Shown here piece by piece: positions 1 through 6,704 of a stretch of DNA of 11,145 bases. The stretch lies in the NCBI RefSeq assembly GCF_001298715.1, contig NZ_CDSC02000414.1, forward strand, positions 1-11,145. Direction: 5' to 3'. The position numbers and the translations under genes were made by a program. The stretch comes from Bathymodiolus azoricus thioautotrophic gill symbiont. GTDB taxonomy: Bacteria > Pseudomonadota > Gammaproteobacteria > PS1 > Pseudothioglobaceae. The notes below the pieces were generated by a model. It did no database searches and was not told where the DNA came from. It worked only from the letters and a program-made list of their open reading frames with translations. The number at the start of each line of letters is the position of its first letter. Within the stretch, counting starts at the first letter, position 1.

Positions 1-297
1 GAGCAAAAATATTTGTTTAAAGACATAAGCCCACTTTTTATATCTCGCTATCCTCAAAATCAAAACAAAGATTTTATTAAGTGGATGAAATCAGTTCCAA
101 ATGATTATATTCATTTTGGTGATTTTGATATTTCAGGTATTGGAATTTATTTAAATGAATATAAAAAACATTTATTCAGTAAAGCGAAATTTTTTATTCC
201 TAAAGGCATTGAAAATACAATTAAAAACAATGGAAGCAGAGAGAGATATGATAATCAAAAAGCCAATTTTGATAAAAATAAAATAAAAGAGAGGTAA
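1..297 (+). CDS. 3' part of a TOPRIM-like protein (DUF2220 / Wadjet JetD-like), probably truncated by a stop
   Basis: The reading frame is open from the first base of the window, so the true start lies upstream. The visible part is 98 codons. Residues 38-46 of this fragment read HFGDFDISG, an acidic DxD motif followed by a small turn. Together with the hydrophobic residues after it, this resembles the TOPRIM-like C-terminal domain of DUF2220 proteins, including JetD, the nuclease-like subunit of the anti-plasmid Wadjet system, and more distantly topoisomerase VI A/Spo11. Base composition is about 24% GC by my count over bases 1-300, far below the 40-50% of hisC next to it, which suggests horizontal acquisition. 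The frame stops at TAA 295-297, but coding-like sequence continues in the same frame to 372. The family assignment is from motif memory only; a stand-alone defence protein or a transposon-associated protein is also possible. Confidence 0.5.
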   Translation, partial: EQKYLFKDISPLFISRYPQNQNKDFIKWMKSVPNDYIHFGDFDISGIGIYLNEYKKHLFSKAKFFIPKGIENTIKNNGSRERYDNQKANFDKNKIKER

Positions 298-372
298 TTA
301 CTAGCTCTTGTTAATATAATTAACACAGAAAAGAAAGGTTTGGACCAAGAGTATTATATTGAAAAGTTATGA
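298..372 (+). pseudogene. Residual C-terminal coding tail of the JetD-like gene, beyond an in-frame stop
   Basis: After TAA 295-297 the same frame stays open for 24 more codons and ends at TGA 370-372, sharing the bases ATGA with the hisC start at 369. The translated tail contains GLDQEYYIEKL (bases 337-369), which resembles the LEQE-type ending I recall for DUF2220/JetD proteins. The simplest reading is that the ancestral gene ended at 372 in a 4-base overlap with hisC, and that one codon (for example AAA, CAA or GAA) changed to TAA. Loss of 25 residues could inactivate the protein, or it may be tolerated. A sequencing error at 295 would also explain it. Confidence 0.45.
310..324 (+). promoter_or_regulatory. 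Inverted repeat containing a -10-like hexamer upstream of hisC
   Basis: GTTAAT-ATA-ATTAAC is a perfect inverted repeat with 6-base arms and a 3-base spacer. It contains TATAAT at 315-320, which would place a transcript start near 327 and a leader of about 40 bases before hisC. No convincing -35 hexamer lies 15-18 bases upstream. It could be a promoter/operator for the hisC operon, but such AT-rich palindromes arise easily by chance. Confidence 0.25.
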
Positions 373-1448
373 AAAAAAATAGTGTGCATATTTGTGAGTC
401 TATACTTTCCCTGAAGGCGTATCAGGGAGGCAAACCTATTAGCGAGCTACAACGCGAGTTGGGCTTGGATGAAGTTGTGAAACTCGCCAGTAATGAAAAT
501 CCCTTGCCTGTTAGTAATAAAGTGCGCATGGCGATTGAGCAAGCCATCACTGAAGTAGGGCGTTATCCTGATGGCAATGGTTTTGAACTCAAGCAATCAA
601 TAGCTAAGTATTTGTCGATATCTAGCGAGCACATTACATTGGGTAATGGTTCTAACGATATTTTGGAGTTATTGGCTAGAGTAAGTCTGTGTCATGCGAG
701 TGATGAGGTGATTTTTTCGCAATATGCTTTTGTGGTTTACCCTTTGGTCACTAAAGCATTGGGTGCTAAAGCAGTCATCACACCTGCAAATGACTTTGGT
801 CATGATTTGGATGCAATGCTCTTGGCAATTACCAATAATACCAAGCTGATTTTTATTGCTAATCCTAATAATCCGACGGGTACATTATTGGAAGACGCTG
901 GCGTTTATACGTTTTTGTCAAAAGTGCCAAGTTCGGTCATTGTGGTATTAGACCAAGCGTATGTTGAGTATTTAGATGTTAATGATGTTACTGTTGGCTG
1001 GTTGCAAGCGTTTGATAATTTGGTGATTACGCGTACTTTTTCTAAGGCGTATGGCTTGGCAGCTTTACGGGTGGGGTATTCCCTTTCAAGTAGCAAGATT
1101 GCTGATTATTTAAATCGCATTCGTCAGCCTTTTAATGTGAATCACATTGCACAAAGTGCAGCAATTGCTGCTTTGGCAGATGAAGATTTTTTACAAGAAT
1201 CTATTTCATCTAATAGACAAGGGTTAATACAACTTGCCAATGGATTTAAGGTATTGGGTTTGTCTTATATTCCATCATCAGCAAACTTTATTGCTGTGAA
1301 AGTGGGTGATCCAAGTGTGATTTATCAAGCTTTATTAGAGAAAGGTTTTATTGTGCGTCCTGTGGAAATGAAGGGCTATTTAAGAGTTTCTGTTGGTGCA
1401 AAAAACGAGAATGAAAAATTCCTTGTTGCGTTAAAATCTGTCTTATGA
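369..1448 (+). CDS. hisC: Histidinol-phosphate aminotransferase (HisC2 type)
   Basis: A PLP-dependent class I/II aminotransferase of 359 aa, the normal HisC length. It transfers an amino group from glutamate to imidazole acetol-phosphate in histidine synthesis; HisC2 paralogues beside tyrA often also act on aromatic keto acids. Visible motifs are KLASNENP near residue 38, NPNNPTG at 165-171, the cofactor-contacting Asp195 in LDQAYVEY, and the PLP-binding Lys226 in TFSKAYGLA, followed by RVGY. The N-terminal GGKPISELQRELG stretch is typical of the HisC2 branch seen next to tyrA in pseudomonads and relatives. The ATG at 369 overlaps the former stop of the preceding gene; no good ribosome binding site precedes it, though AAGAG lies about 15 bases upstream. 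The stop overlaps tyrA by four bases, so the two are probably translationally coupled. The family is clear; the physiological substrate (histidinol-phosphate, aromatic or both) cannot be decided. Confidence 0.93.
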   Translation: MKKNSVHICESILSLKAYQGGKPISELQRELGLDEVVKLASNENPLPVSNKVRMAIEQAITEVGRYPDGNGFELKQSIAKYLSISSEHITLGNGSNDILELLARVSLCHASDEVIFSQYAFVVYPLVTKALGAKAVITPANDFGHDLDAMLLAITNNTKLIFIANPNNPTGTLLEDAGVYTFLSKVPSSVIVVLDQAYVEYLDVNDVTVGWLQAFDNLVITRTFSKAYGLAALRVGYSLSSSKIADYLNRIRQPFNVNHIAQSAAIAALADEDFLQESISSNRQGLIQLANGFKVLGLSYIPSSANFIAVKVGDPSVIYQALLEKGFIVRPVEMKGYLRVSVGAKNENEKFLVALKSVL

Positions 1449-2305
1449 ATAAGATTTGTATCATCGGTGTTGGATTGATTGGTGGCTCGTTTGCACTAGG
1501 CTTGAAAAAGAGTTTACATAAATTTCAGCAAGTTAATATTGTTGGTTTTGGTAGAAATGAGGCTAATTTGCAACAAGCACAAGCCTTAGGTGTGATTGAT
1601 ACATATAGCCTAGATATTGCACAGGCATTATCTGGGGTAGAATTGGTGCTAATTGCTACACCAGTAAACAGTTTTAAAAATATCCTTGAACTTATTAAGC
1701 CACACATTAATGATAATGTTATTGTCTGTGATGTTGGCAGTACCAAAGGTAGCGTGATTGCGACTGCCAAAGAAGTATTTGGCACTATGCCAGCTAAGTT
1801 TATTCCAGCACACCCAATTGCTGGTAAAGAGCAAAATGGTGTGATAGCTGCCGATGGTAGTTTGTTTAGCAATAAACGCGTTATTCTCACGCCAACGGAT
1901 AATGCCGATACACAAGCGATTGAGCGTGTAAGTGAATGCTGGCAAGCACTGGGTGCAAGGGTGGAAATTATGAATGACAAAACACATGATGATTTATTAG
2001 CAATGACCTCGCACTTACCACATATGTTGGCATTCTCATTGATGGATTATGTGATTGAAAGTGGTTCAAATGCGCTTGATTATGCCGCAGGTGGTTTTAA
2101 AGATTTTTCTCGTATTGCTTCAAGTAATGCGACAATGTGGCGTGATATTTGTATCAACAACCCTGATGAAATTGTTAAGCATATTGCAGGCTTTCAGCAA
2201 AGTTTAGACAAGCTCTCAAGTTTGATTGAAGAGGGCAAAGCAAAAGAAATAGAGCAATTATTCATTAATGCTAAAACTGCAAGGGATGATTGGTTAAATG
2301 AGTAA
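1445..2305 (+). CDS. tyrA: Prephenate/arogenate dehydrogenase
   Basis: This 286-aa cytosolic enzyme oxidatively decarboxylates prephenate (or arogenate) on the tyrosine branch. The N-terminal Rossmann fold shows GVGLIGGS at residues 8-15 for NAD(P) binding. VCDVGSTKG follows, then HPIAGKEQNG with the probable catalytic His123, then TSHLPHMLAF with His190 and His193 at the start of the helical dimerization domain. The length fits a monofunctional TyrA without a chorismate mutase domain or ACT domain, which suggests weak or no classical feedback regulation through ACT. The start ATG overlaps the hisC stop (ATGA), and the 3' end overlaps aroA by eight bases. In Pseudomonas and relatives TyrA and AroA are fused into one polypeptide; here they remain separate but overlapping. 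Substrate preference between prephenate and arogenate cannot be told from what I see. Confidence 0.93.
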   Translation: MNKICIIGVGLIGGSFALGLKKSLHKFQQVNIVGFGRNEANLQQAQALGVIDTYSLDIAQALSGVELVLIATPVNSFKNILELIKPHINDNVIVCDVGSTKGSVIATAKEVFGTMPAKFIPAHPIAGKEQNGVIAADGSLFSNKRVILTPTDNADTQAIERVSECWQALGARVEIMNDKTHDDLLAMTSHLPHMLAFSLMDYVIESGSNALDYAAGGFKDFSRIASSNATMWRDICINNPDEIVKHIAGFQQSLDKLSSLIEEGKAKEIEQLFINAKTARDDWLNE

Positions 2306-3599
2306 ATTTATCACGCAACCTGCCAAGAAATTATTAGGCAAGCTCAAAGTACCAGGGGACAAGTCTATCTCACATCGTAGCATTATGCTTGGCTCACTGG
2401 CAAATGGTATTACAGAAGTCAGTGGTTTCCTGCAAGGAGAAGATGCCTTAGCCACGCTGGAGGCTTTTCAAAAAATGGGTGTCAAGATTGAACGAGACGG
2501 CGACAAGGTAACGATTCATGGTGTTGGACTATATGGACTTAAACAGCCTGATTCTGCGCTTGATTTAGGCAATTCTGGTACTTCTATGCGGCTGATGTCA
2601 GGTATTTTAGCGGCTCAAAATTTTGACTCTGAGTTGGTAGGCGATGAATCTTTATCCAAACGCCCGATGGGTAGAGTGATTGACCCATTAACAGATATGG
2701 GTGCAGTGATTGAAAGTAATGACGGCAAGCCTCCATTAAAGATTAAAGGCGCTCAGTTACTTAAAGGCATTGATTACGATTTGCCAGTCGCATCAGCACA
2801 GGTAAAATCTTGCGTATTGTTGGCGGGTTTATACGCACAGGGGGAGACTTGTGTGAGTGAGCCAGAAACCACGCGTGACCATACTGAACGAATGCTTAAA
2901 GGCTTGGGGTACGCTGTAAAGGTGGAGGGTAATAAAATATGTCTAAGTGGTGGTGGAGAGTTAACTGCTATGAAAATCCAAGTACCCAGTGATATATCAT
3001 CAGCTACATTTTTTATGGTGGCAGCTGCTATCGCACCACAAGCAGATCTAACACTAGAGGGTGTTAATATCAACCCAACACGCATCGGTGTGATTGATAT
3101 TTTGCAGTTAATGGGTGCTAACCTTAGTTTATCAAATAAACGAGAAATTGGCGGTGAATTGTTGGCTGATATTCGCATTCAGTCGTCACAGTTAAAAGGT
3201 ATTTATATTCCAGTAGAATTAGTGCCACTTGCTATTGATGAATTTCCAGCGATATTTATTGCAGCAAGCTGTGCACAGGGCGAGACGGTTTTAACGAGTG
3301 CAAAAGAATTACGAGTGAAAGAGAGTGACCGCATTCAAGTAATGGCAGATGGTTTGGATATTCTTGGTATTGAAAATGAAGTATTAGAAGATGGTATTAA
3401 AATTCAAGGTGGACTCTTTCAAAAACCAAATGGTATTATTGAATCACACCACGACCATCGTATTTCAATGTCCTTTGCTGTAGCATCACTTAGATGTGAG
3501 CATGTCATTGAAATTAACGGTGTGGATAATGTTAAGACCTCATTTCCAAATTTTGTTGAATTGGCAAATTCTGTGGGTATGAATATTGTAGAAATTTAA
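2298..3599 (+). CDS. aroA: 3-phosphoshikimate 1-carboxyvinyltransferase (EPSP synthase)
   Basis: This is the sixth shikimate pathway enzyme; it joins phosphoenolpyruvate to shikimate-3-phosphate in the cytosol. The 433-aa length is normal. Residues 19-25 read PGDKSIS with the substrate Lys22. GNSGTSMR lies at 91-98, followed by RPMGRVIDPL. The catalytic Asp314 is in AIDEFPAIF, Lys341/Glu342 in RVKESDRI, and the C-terminal HHDHRISMSFA motif is present. The GNSGT.MRLMSGILA form resembles the Bacillus-like/class II branch also found in TyrA-AroA fusion proteins, rather than the E. coli class I form. Gly94 at the glyphosate-contact position is retained, so the Gly-to-Ala resistance signature is absent. 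It overlaps tyrA by eight bases in a different frame. The cmk-rpsA genes that often follow in gammaproteobacteria are absent; a MITE-like element and a terminator come next. Confidence 0.95.
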   Translation: MSKFITQPAKKLLGKLKVPGDKSISHRSIMLGSLANGITEVSGFLQGEDALATLEAFQKMGVKIERDGDKVTIHGVGLYGLKQPDSALDLGNSGTSMRLMSGILAAQNFDSELVGDESLSKRPMGRVIDPLTDMGAVIESNDGKPPLKIKGAQLLKGIDYDLPVASAQVKSCVLLAGLYAQGETCVSEPETTRDHTERMLKGLGYAVKVEGNKICLSGGGELTAMKIQVPSDISSATFFMVAAAIAPQADLTLEGVNINPTRIGVIDILQLMGANLSLSNKREIGGELLADIRIQSSQLKGIYIPVELVPLAIDEFPAIFIAASCAQGETVLTSAKELRVKESDRIQVMADGLDILGIENEVLEDGIKIQGGLFQKPNGIIESHHDHRISMSFAVASLRCEHVIEINGVDNVKTSFPNFVELANSVGMNIVEI

Positions 3600-3607
3600 A
3601 GAATGAC

Positions 3608-3612
3608 GAATA
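3608..3612 (+). repeat. Left copy of the GAATA direct repeat flanking the MITE-like element
   Basis: GAATA lies immediately before the left inverted repeat and recurs at 3680-3684 immediately after the right one. It is most simply a 5-base target-site duplication. Confidence 0.5.
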
Positions 3613-3679
3613 GAGACCTTTGCATAAATAGGAATAATCATTGGCTTTTTCCAATCATCCCTATTTATGCAAAGGTCTC
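3613..3679. mobile_element. 67-bp MITE-like palindrome with IS5-family-type ends
   Basis: The two ends, 3613-3632 and 3660-3679, are perfect 20-base inverted repeats starting GAGACCTTTGCA. The similarity continues inward with a 3-base bulge to ATTGG/CCAAT around a 6-base CTTTTT loop (3645-3650). The five bases GAATA occur directly on both sides (3608-3612 and 3680-3684), as expected for a target duplication. GAGACCTTTGCA ends are what I recall from IS5-family elements such as neisserial IS1106. There is no internal coding sequence, so movement would need a transposase elsewhere. Known IS5 subgroups usually duplicate 2-4 bases, so the 5-base repeat is slightly unexpected. As RNA it would form a long hairpin in the aroA 3' untranslated region. 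Confidence 0.6.
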
Positions 3680-3684
3680 GAATA
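3680..3684 (+). repeat. Right copy of the GAATA direct repeat flanking the MITE-like element
   Basis: This is the second copy of GAATA, abutting the outer end of the right inverted repeat. Five bases can match by chance, but both copies sit exactly at the element boundaries. Confidence 0.5.
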
Positions 3685-3686
3685 AT

Positions 3687-3713
3687 AAAAAAGCGCTCAT
3701 TGAGCGCTTTTTT
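3687..3713. terminator. Bidirectional rho-independent terminator between aroA and the dsrC-like gene
   Basis: A symmetrical stem GCGCTC/GAGCGC with a short loop is preceded by six A residues and followed by seven T residues. It therefore works as a terminator on both strands. It lies between the convergent hisC-tyrA-aroA operon (+) and the dsrC-like gene (-), and separates the MITE-like insertion from the downstream gene. Confidence 0.88.
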
Positions 3714-3732
3714 ATTGAAAACTTTAAAATTT

Positions 3733-4059
3733 TTAGTAGCCACCTTTGCGTTTAGTCTCAGGCAGTCCAGCAATTTTCCCTGCTTGTTTGGCGGGACCTT
3801 TTGGGAATAATGTATAAAGCTCCTTGGTGGTTAGTTTGCCTTCCCAGTCGCCTTTTAAACCTTTAACCATATTGCGTTCATTAGGCTGGTTGGCGTTGTT
3901 ATTAATGTATTCGTCACGCAAGAAGTTGATGAGTTTAAAACTCTCATCTGTTAAATTAACGCCTTCTTCTTCTGCAAGTTCTGTAGCGATACTCTCACTC
4001 CATTGATTAAGGTCAACTAAGTAACCATGTCCATCTCTCTCTAAATCTGCTAATGCCAT
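3733..4059 (-). CDS. DsrC/TusE-family protein lacking all cysteines
   Basis: This is a 108-aa homologue of DsrC (sulfur carrier of dissimilatory sulfur metabolism) and TusE (sulfur relay for tRNA 2-thiouridine). The N-terminus GYLVDLNQWSE, the middle FLRDEYI and the C-terminal arm LFPKGPAKQAGKIAGLP are family-typical. DsrC carries two reactive cysteines in this arm and TusE one, the penultimate residue. Here the first position is Gly (AGKIAG) and the end is GLPETKRKGGY with no Cys, and the whole protein has none. It therefore cannot bind sulfur by the known persulfide/trisulfide chemistry. Such DsrC-like proteins have been suggested to be regulatory (I recall the name RspA). I chose ATG 4059 because GGAG lies six bases upstream; an in-frame TTG at 4071 is a poorer start. 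It stands alone, divergent from lepB, and ends at a strong terminator. Role unknown. Confidence 0.88.
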   Translation of the reverse strand: MALADLERDGHGYLVDLNQWSESIATELAEEEGVNLTDESFKLINFLRDEYINNNANQPNERNMVKGLKGDWEGKLTTKELYTLFPKGPAKQAGKIAGLPETKRKGGY

Positions 4060-4065
4060 CTTGTT

Positions 4066-4069
4066 CTCC
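4066..4069 (-). promoter_or_regulatory. Ribosome binding site of the dsrC-like gene
   Basis: GGAG on the minus strand ends six bases before ATG 4059. It decides the start in favour of ATG (MALADLERD) over the in-frame TTG four codons upstream. Confidence 0.75.
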
Positions 4070-4085
4070 AAAATAATAAAAAGAA

Positions 4086-4099
4086 TTATTATATAATAA
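4086..4099. promoter_or_regulatory. Palindromic -10-like element shared by the dsrC-like gene and lepB
   Basis: TTATTATATAATAA is a perfect 14-base palindrome that presents TATAAT to both strands (4092-4097 on +, 4088-4093 on -). It sits in the 68-base gap between divergent genes and would give leaders of roughly 22-25 bases on each side. Neither direction has a recognisable -35 hexamer at the usual spacing, so this is tentative. Confidence 0.35.
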
Positions 4100-4127
4100 A
4101 CACCTTTAACTTTTCCTTATTTTTTAT

Positions 4128-5045
4128 ATGACTATTGAAAACGCATCATCATTCTTTGCCTGGGATGTTTCCTCTTATTTAGCAGTGTTTCTGATTTTGG
4201 CATTTGTTATCGTGTTTACTGATCATTTTTTTATGGGTGGGGCAGAAGTGAATGCACGCTCAGAGAAAAAAAATTTGCTGAGTAAGTGGCTGTATTTTGT
4301 ATGTTTTTTGAGGCTTAATAAATCAGAAAAATATGCGCATCGCTCTATGGTTGTGCAATTAGCAGCAGAGTTTTATCCAGTATTGTTGCTGGTTTTTTTA
4401 CTGAGAGGTTTTATAGCAGAACCTTTTAGGATCCCATCTAACTCAATGATGCCAACATTTCTAACTTATGATTTTTTATTGGTAGATAAAATTTCTTACG
4501 GCATTCACTTGCCAGTGTTAAACACTGAGTTGGTGGATATTGGTGACCCGCAGCGTGGTGATGTCGTGGTGTTTAGGTATCCTAATTATGAACAGGGTAA
4601 AGTTCATAAAGGTGCAGATTTTATCAAGCGTGTGATTGGACTCCCAGGTGATAGGATTGAATACATTAAAGACAGACTCACGGTAAATGGCAGAGTGATT
4701 GAACGCCAAAAAATCGGCACCTATACAGGGTTTGAGGAAGGTATTGAAATGACGGGGCATGGGCGTTATCGTGAGCTGCTAGATAACAATCCACACGATA
4801 TTTTGTTACATCCTAATGTTAGTTCTCATAGTGTGAGGCTTGTTGTCCCTGAAGGGCATTATTTTGTTATGGGTGATAACCGAAAACACAGTAGTGACAG
4901 TCGTTTTTGGGGTTTTGTACCTGAAGAATATATTATCGGTAGAGCCTTTTATATTTGGGCGCATGGTGATATTGGTGGGTTATTTTCCAATCCTATAAAA
5001 GCACTTAAAACTTTCACCTTTAGTCGCAATGGAATCATTGATTAA
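4128..5045 (+). CDS. lepB: Signal peptidase I
   Basis: An inner-membrane serine protease that removes signal peptides from exported proteins. At 305 aa it fits gammaproteobacterial LepB. There is a membrane segment at about residues 13-33, a cytoplasmic loop, and a second membrane segment at about 78-96. The catalytic domain follows: RIPSNSMMPT with nucleophile Ser106, RGDVVVFRYP, FIKRVIGLPGD with general base Lys167, and GDNRKHSSDSRFWG near the C-terminus. The region between residues about 185 and 235 is the larger beta insertion of Gram-negative signal peptidases. The ATG at 4128 has no clear Shine-Dalgarno sequence but gives the expected N-terminal membrane helix. It is not followed by rnc-era as in many relatives; the dsrC-like gene is divergent and parB convergent. 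Nothing appears missing, so activity is expected. Confidence 0.95.
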   Translation: MTIENASSFFAWDVSSYLAVFLILAFVIVFTDHFFMGGAEVNARSEKKNLLSKWLYFVCFLRLNKSEKYAHRSMVVQLAAEFYPVLLLVFLLRGFIAEPFRIPSNSMMPTFLTYDFLLVDKISYGIHLPVLNTELVDIGDPQRGDVVVFRYPNYEQGKVHKGADFIKRVIGLPGDRIEYIKDRLTVNGRVIERQKIGTYTGFEEGIEMTGHGRYRELLDNNPHDILLHPNVSSHSVRLVVPEGHYFVMGDNRKHSSDSRFWGFVPEEYIIGRAFYIWAHGDIGGLFSNPIKALKTFTFSRNGIID

Positions 5046-5088
5046 AGGGTCTTAGCTGTATTTTTCCTTGTAAAAGGGAGGCAAAAAA

Positions 5089-5928
5089 TTATTTAATATG
5101 GCTTAGGATGTTATTAAGTTCATCTTCAGATTGGTAATGAATAATAATTCTACCTTTGTTATTGTTGTCTTTAATCTCAGTTTTCGAGTTAAGCTTTTTG
5201 TTTAAAGAATCCGTATGTGCTTGAATATGAGGTTCAATTGTATTGGATGTAGCGGGCTTTGGATTGAGCACTCTTTTAACCAATTCTTCCGTTTGGCGCA
5301 CAGACAAAGATTTTTGCACGACCTGATTGCCGACTTCAAGCTGTTGCTCGTTGCTTAACGGCAGCAAGGCGCGCCCATGACCCATTTCTATATCGCCATT
5401 ACTGAGTAATTGTTTAGCATCATTACCAAGTTGCAATAGGCGGATTAAATTACTAACGCTGGAACGAGAACGACCAACCACATGTGAGATTTCCTCATGT
5501 GTCATTTTGAAATCTTCAATTAACTGGCGTAGTGCTTTGGCTTCTTCAAGTGGCGTTAGCGCCTCACGCTGGATATTTTCAATCAGACCAATAGCTAGGG
5601 CAACTTGGTCGTTAATTTCACGAACAATGACAGGGACTTCAGTGAGTCCAGCAATCTTAGCAGCGCGCCAGCGTCGTTCTCCAGCGATGATTTCATATTT
5701 ATCGTAGGTAATTTTGCGAGCAACTAGCGGCTGAATAATGCCTTGCGCTGAGATTGAGTTAGCAAGTTCGTTTAGCGTATCAGGGTTGACATCGTCTCTG
5801 GGTTGGAATTGACCACGCTGTAATTCATTAATTTTTAAGATTTTTAGGTTGTTATCAGATTGCTCGTTGCTGGATGCTTGCCCTAGCAAGATATCTAATC
5901 CACGACCTAATTTTGAGGGGGTTGTCAT
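5089..5928 (-). CDS. parB: Chromosome partitioning protein ParB
   Basis: A CTP-dependent DNA clamp that loads at parS sites, spreads and drives origin segregation with ParA. Its 279 aa match chromosomal ParB/Spo0J length. The start SKLGRGLDILLG is typical. The CTPase fold has QPL (65-67), GERRWRAAK at 83-91 (the C-motif-like arginine patch), and ENIQREAL from 117. A helix-turn-helix at about 143-167 (EEISHVVGRSRSSVSN) recognises parS. A variable linker precedes the C-terminal dimerization segment ending ILSHIK. The ATG is two bases after the parA stop, so it is coupled to parA. The cluster lacks the usual gidA-gidB neighbours, and ctpA precedes parA instead. No full parS site was found in the window. 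The gene converges on lepB across 43 bases. Confidence 0.95.
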   Translation of the reverse strand: MTTPSKLGRGLDILLGQASSNEQSDNNLKILKINELQRGQFQPRDDVNPDTLNELANSISAQGIIQPLVARKITYDKYEIIAGERRWRAAKIAGLTEVPVIVREINDQVALAIGLIENIQREALTPLEEAKALRQLIEDFKMTHEEISHVVGRSRSSVSNLIRLLQLGNDAKQLLSNGDIEMGHGRALLPLSNEQQLEVGNQVVQKSLSVRQTEELVKRVLNPKPATSNTIEPHIQAHTDSLNKKLNSKTEIKDNNNKGRIIIHYQSEDELNNILSHIK

Positions 5929-5930
5929 AT

Positions 5931-6704
5931 TTAATTTAATGTTTTTTGTTTTCCAACAATCTCACTTGCCAGTGAAACATAGGAAATTGCACCTTTGGAA
6001 GACCTTGCATAATTAATTGCTGCTTGACCGAAACTCGGTGCTTCTGCTAGTTTTATATTTCTAGGGATAATAGTTTTAAATACTTTTTTTGAAAAGTATT
6101 GTTGTAGTTGTACTGAGACTTCATTTGATAGTTTATTGCGTGCGTCATACATGGTTCTTATTAAGCCAGTGATTTCTAAATCAGGGTTGGTGGTTGCCTG
6201 AATTCTTTCAATGGTTTGTATGAGTGCACTAAGGCCTTCTAATGCATAATATTCACATTGCATTGGAATAAGAATACCGTTAGAGGCAGTAAAGGCATTA
6301 ATAGTCAGCATATTTAGTGAAGGCGGACAGTCAATAATAATGTAATCGTATTTGTTGCTAACTTTGGCAAGCGCTTCTTTTAATAGATATTCTGAGTTGC
6401 CGTTTTTTATCAAGGCAATCTCAGCAGTGATTAAATCGGTATTGGAAGGAATAACATCAATTTTTACCTTGTCTGAATGAACAATAGTATTTTCAATGCT
6501 ACATTCTCCTAACAATACTTCGCAAGTGGAGTATTGTAAATCGTGTTTGTCAATACCACAACCCATTGTTGCATTGCCTTGTGGATCAATATCAACCATT
6601 AACACGCGTTTTCTGATGGTTTGAAGTGCAGCACTTAGATTGACTGCGGTAGTCGTCTTGCCAACACCGCCTTTTTGGTTTGCAATTGAGAAAATGATAG
6701 CCAT
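5931..6704 (-). CDS. parA: Chromosome partitioning ATPase ParA (Soj)
   Basis: A deviant Walker A ATPase that binds DNA non-specifically as an ATP dimer and moves ParB-parS complexes. At 257 aa it is the short chromosomal Soj type, without the N-terminal DNA-binding domain of plasmid type Ia ParA. KGGVGKTT lies at 11-18 with signature Lys11 and catalytic Lys16. DIDPQGNAT at 38-46 is the A-prime box, and YIIIDCPPSLNML from 121 is Walker B with Asp125. RNIKLAEAPSFG near the end is characteristic of Soj proteins. Its ATG shares one base with the ctpA stop (TAATG), and parB begins two bases after its stop. The three genes are thus likely one transcript read from ctpA. All expected motifs are intact. 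Confidence 0.96.
   Translation of the reverse strand: MAIIFSIANQKGGVGKTTTAVNLSAALQTIRKRVLMVDIDPQGNATMGCGIDKHDLQYSTCEVLLGECSIENTIVHSDKVKIDVIPSNTDLITAEIALIKNGNSEYLLKEALAKVSNKYDYIIIDCPPSLNMLTINAFTASNGILIPMQCEYYALEGLSALIQTIERIQATTNPDLEITGLIRTMYDARNKLSNEVSVQLQQYFSKKVFKTIIPRNIKLAEAPSFGQAAINYARSSKGAISYVSLASEIVGKQKTLN

Noticed and set aside
1525..1987. Minus-strand open frames of 112 and 151 codons inside tyrA
   Set aside because: They are shadows of the well-supported tyrA frame, without family motifs or ribosome binding sites.
2568..2595. Possible glyphosate-tolerant AroA signature
   Set aside because: The Gly in GNSGT is kept; the Gly-to-Ala change known from tolerant class II enzymes is not present.
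3540..3773. Minus-strand reading frame of 77 codons across the MITE-like element
   Set aside because: It runs through the end of aroA, the palindrome and the terminator, has no recognisable domain, and overlaps the end of the real dsrC-like gene.
4060..4071. TTG start four codons upstream for the dsrC-like gene
   Set aside because: The GGAG ribosome binding site falls inside that extension and is correctly placed for ATG 4059.
5046..5088. Possible terminator between convergent lepB and parB (TTTTTCCTT...AAGGGAGGCAAAAA)
   Set aside because: Only a 4-base CCTT/AAGG stem pairs cleanly and there is no GC-rich stem followed by a T tract on either strand.
5967..5982. GTGAAACA resembling half of a parS site within parA
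   Set aside because: The left half (TGTTTCAC) is not present, so the palindrome needed for ParB is missing.
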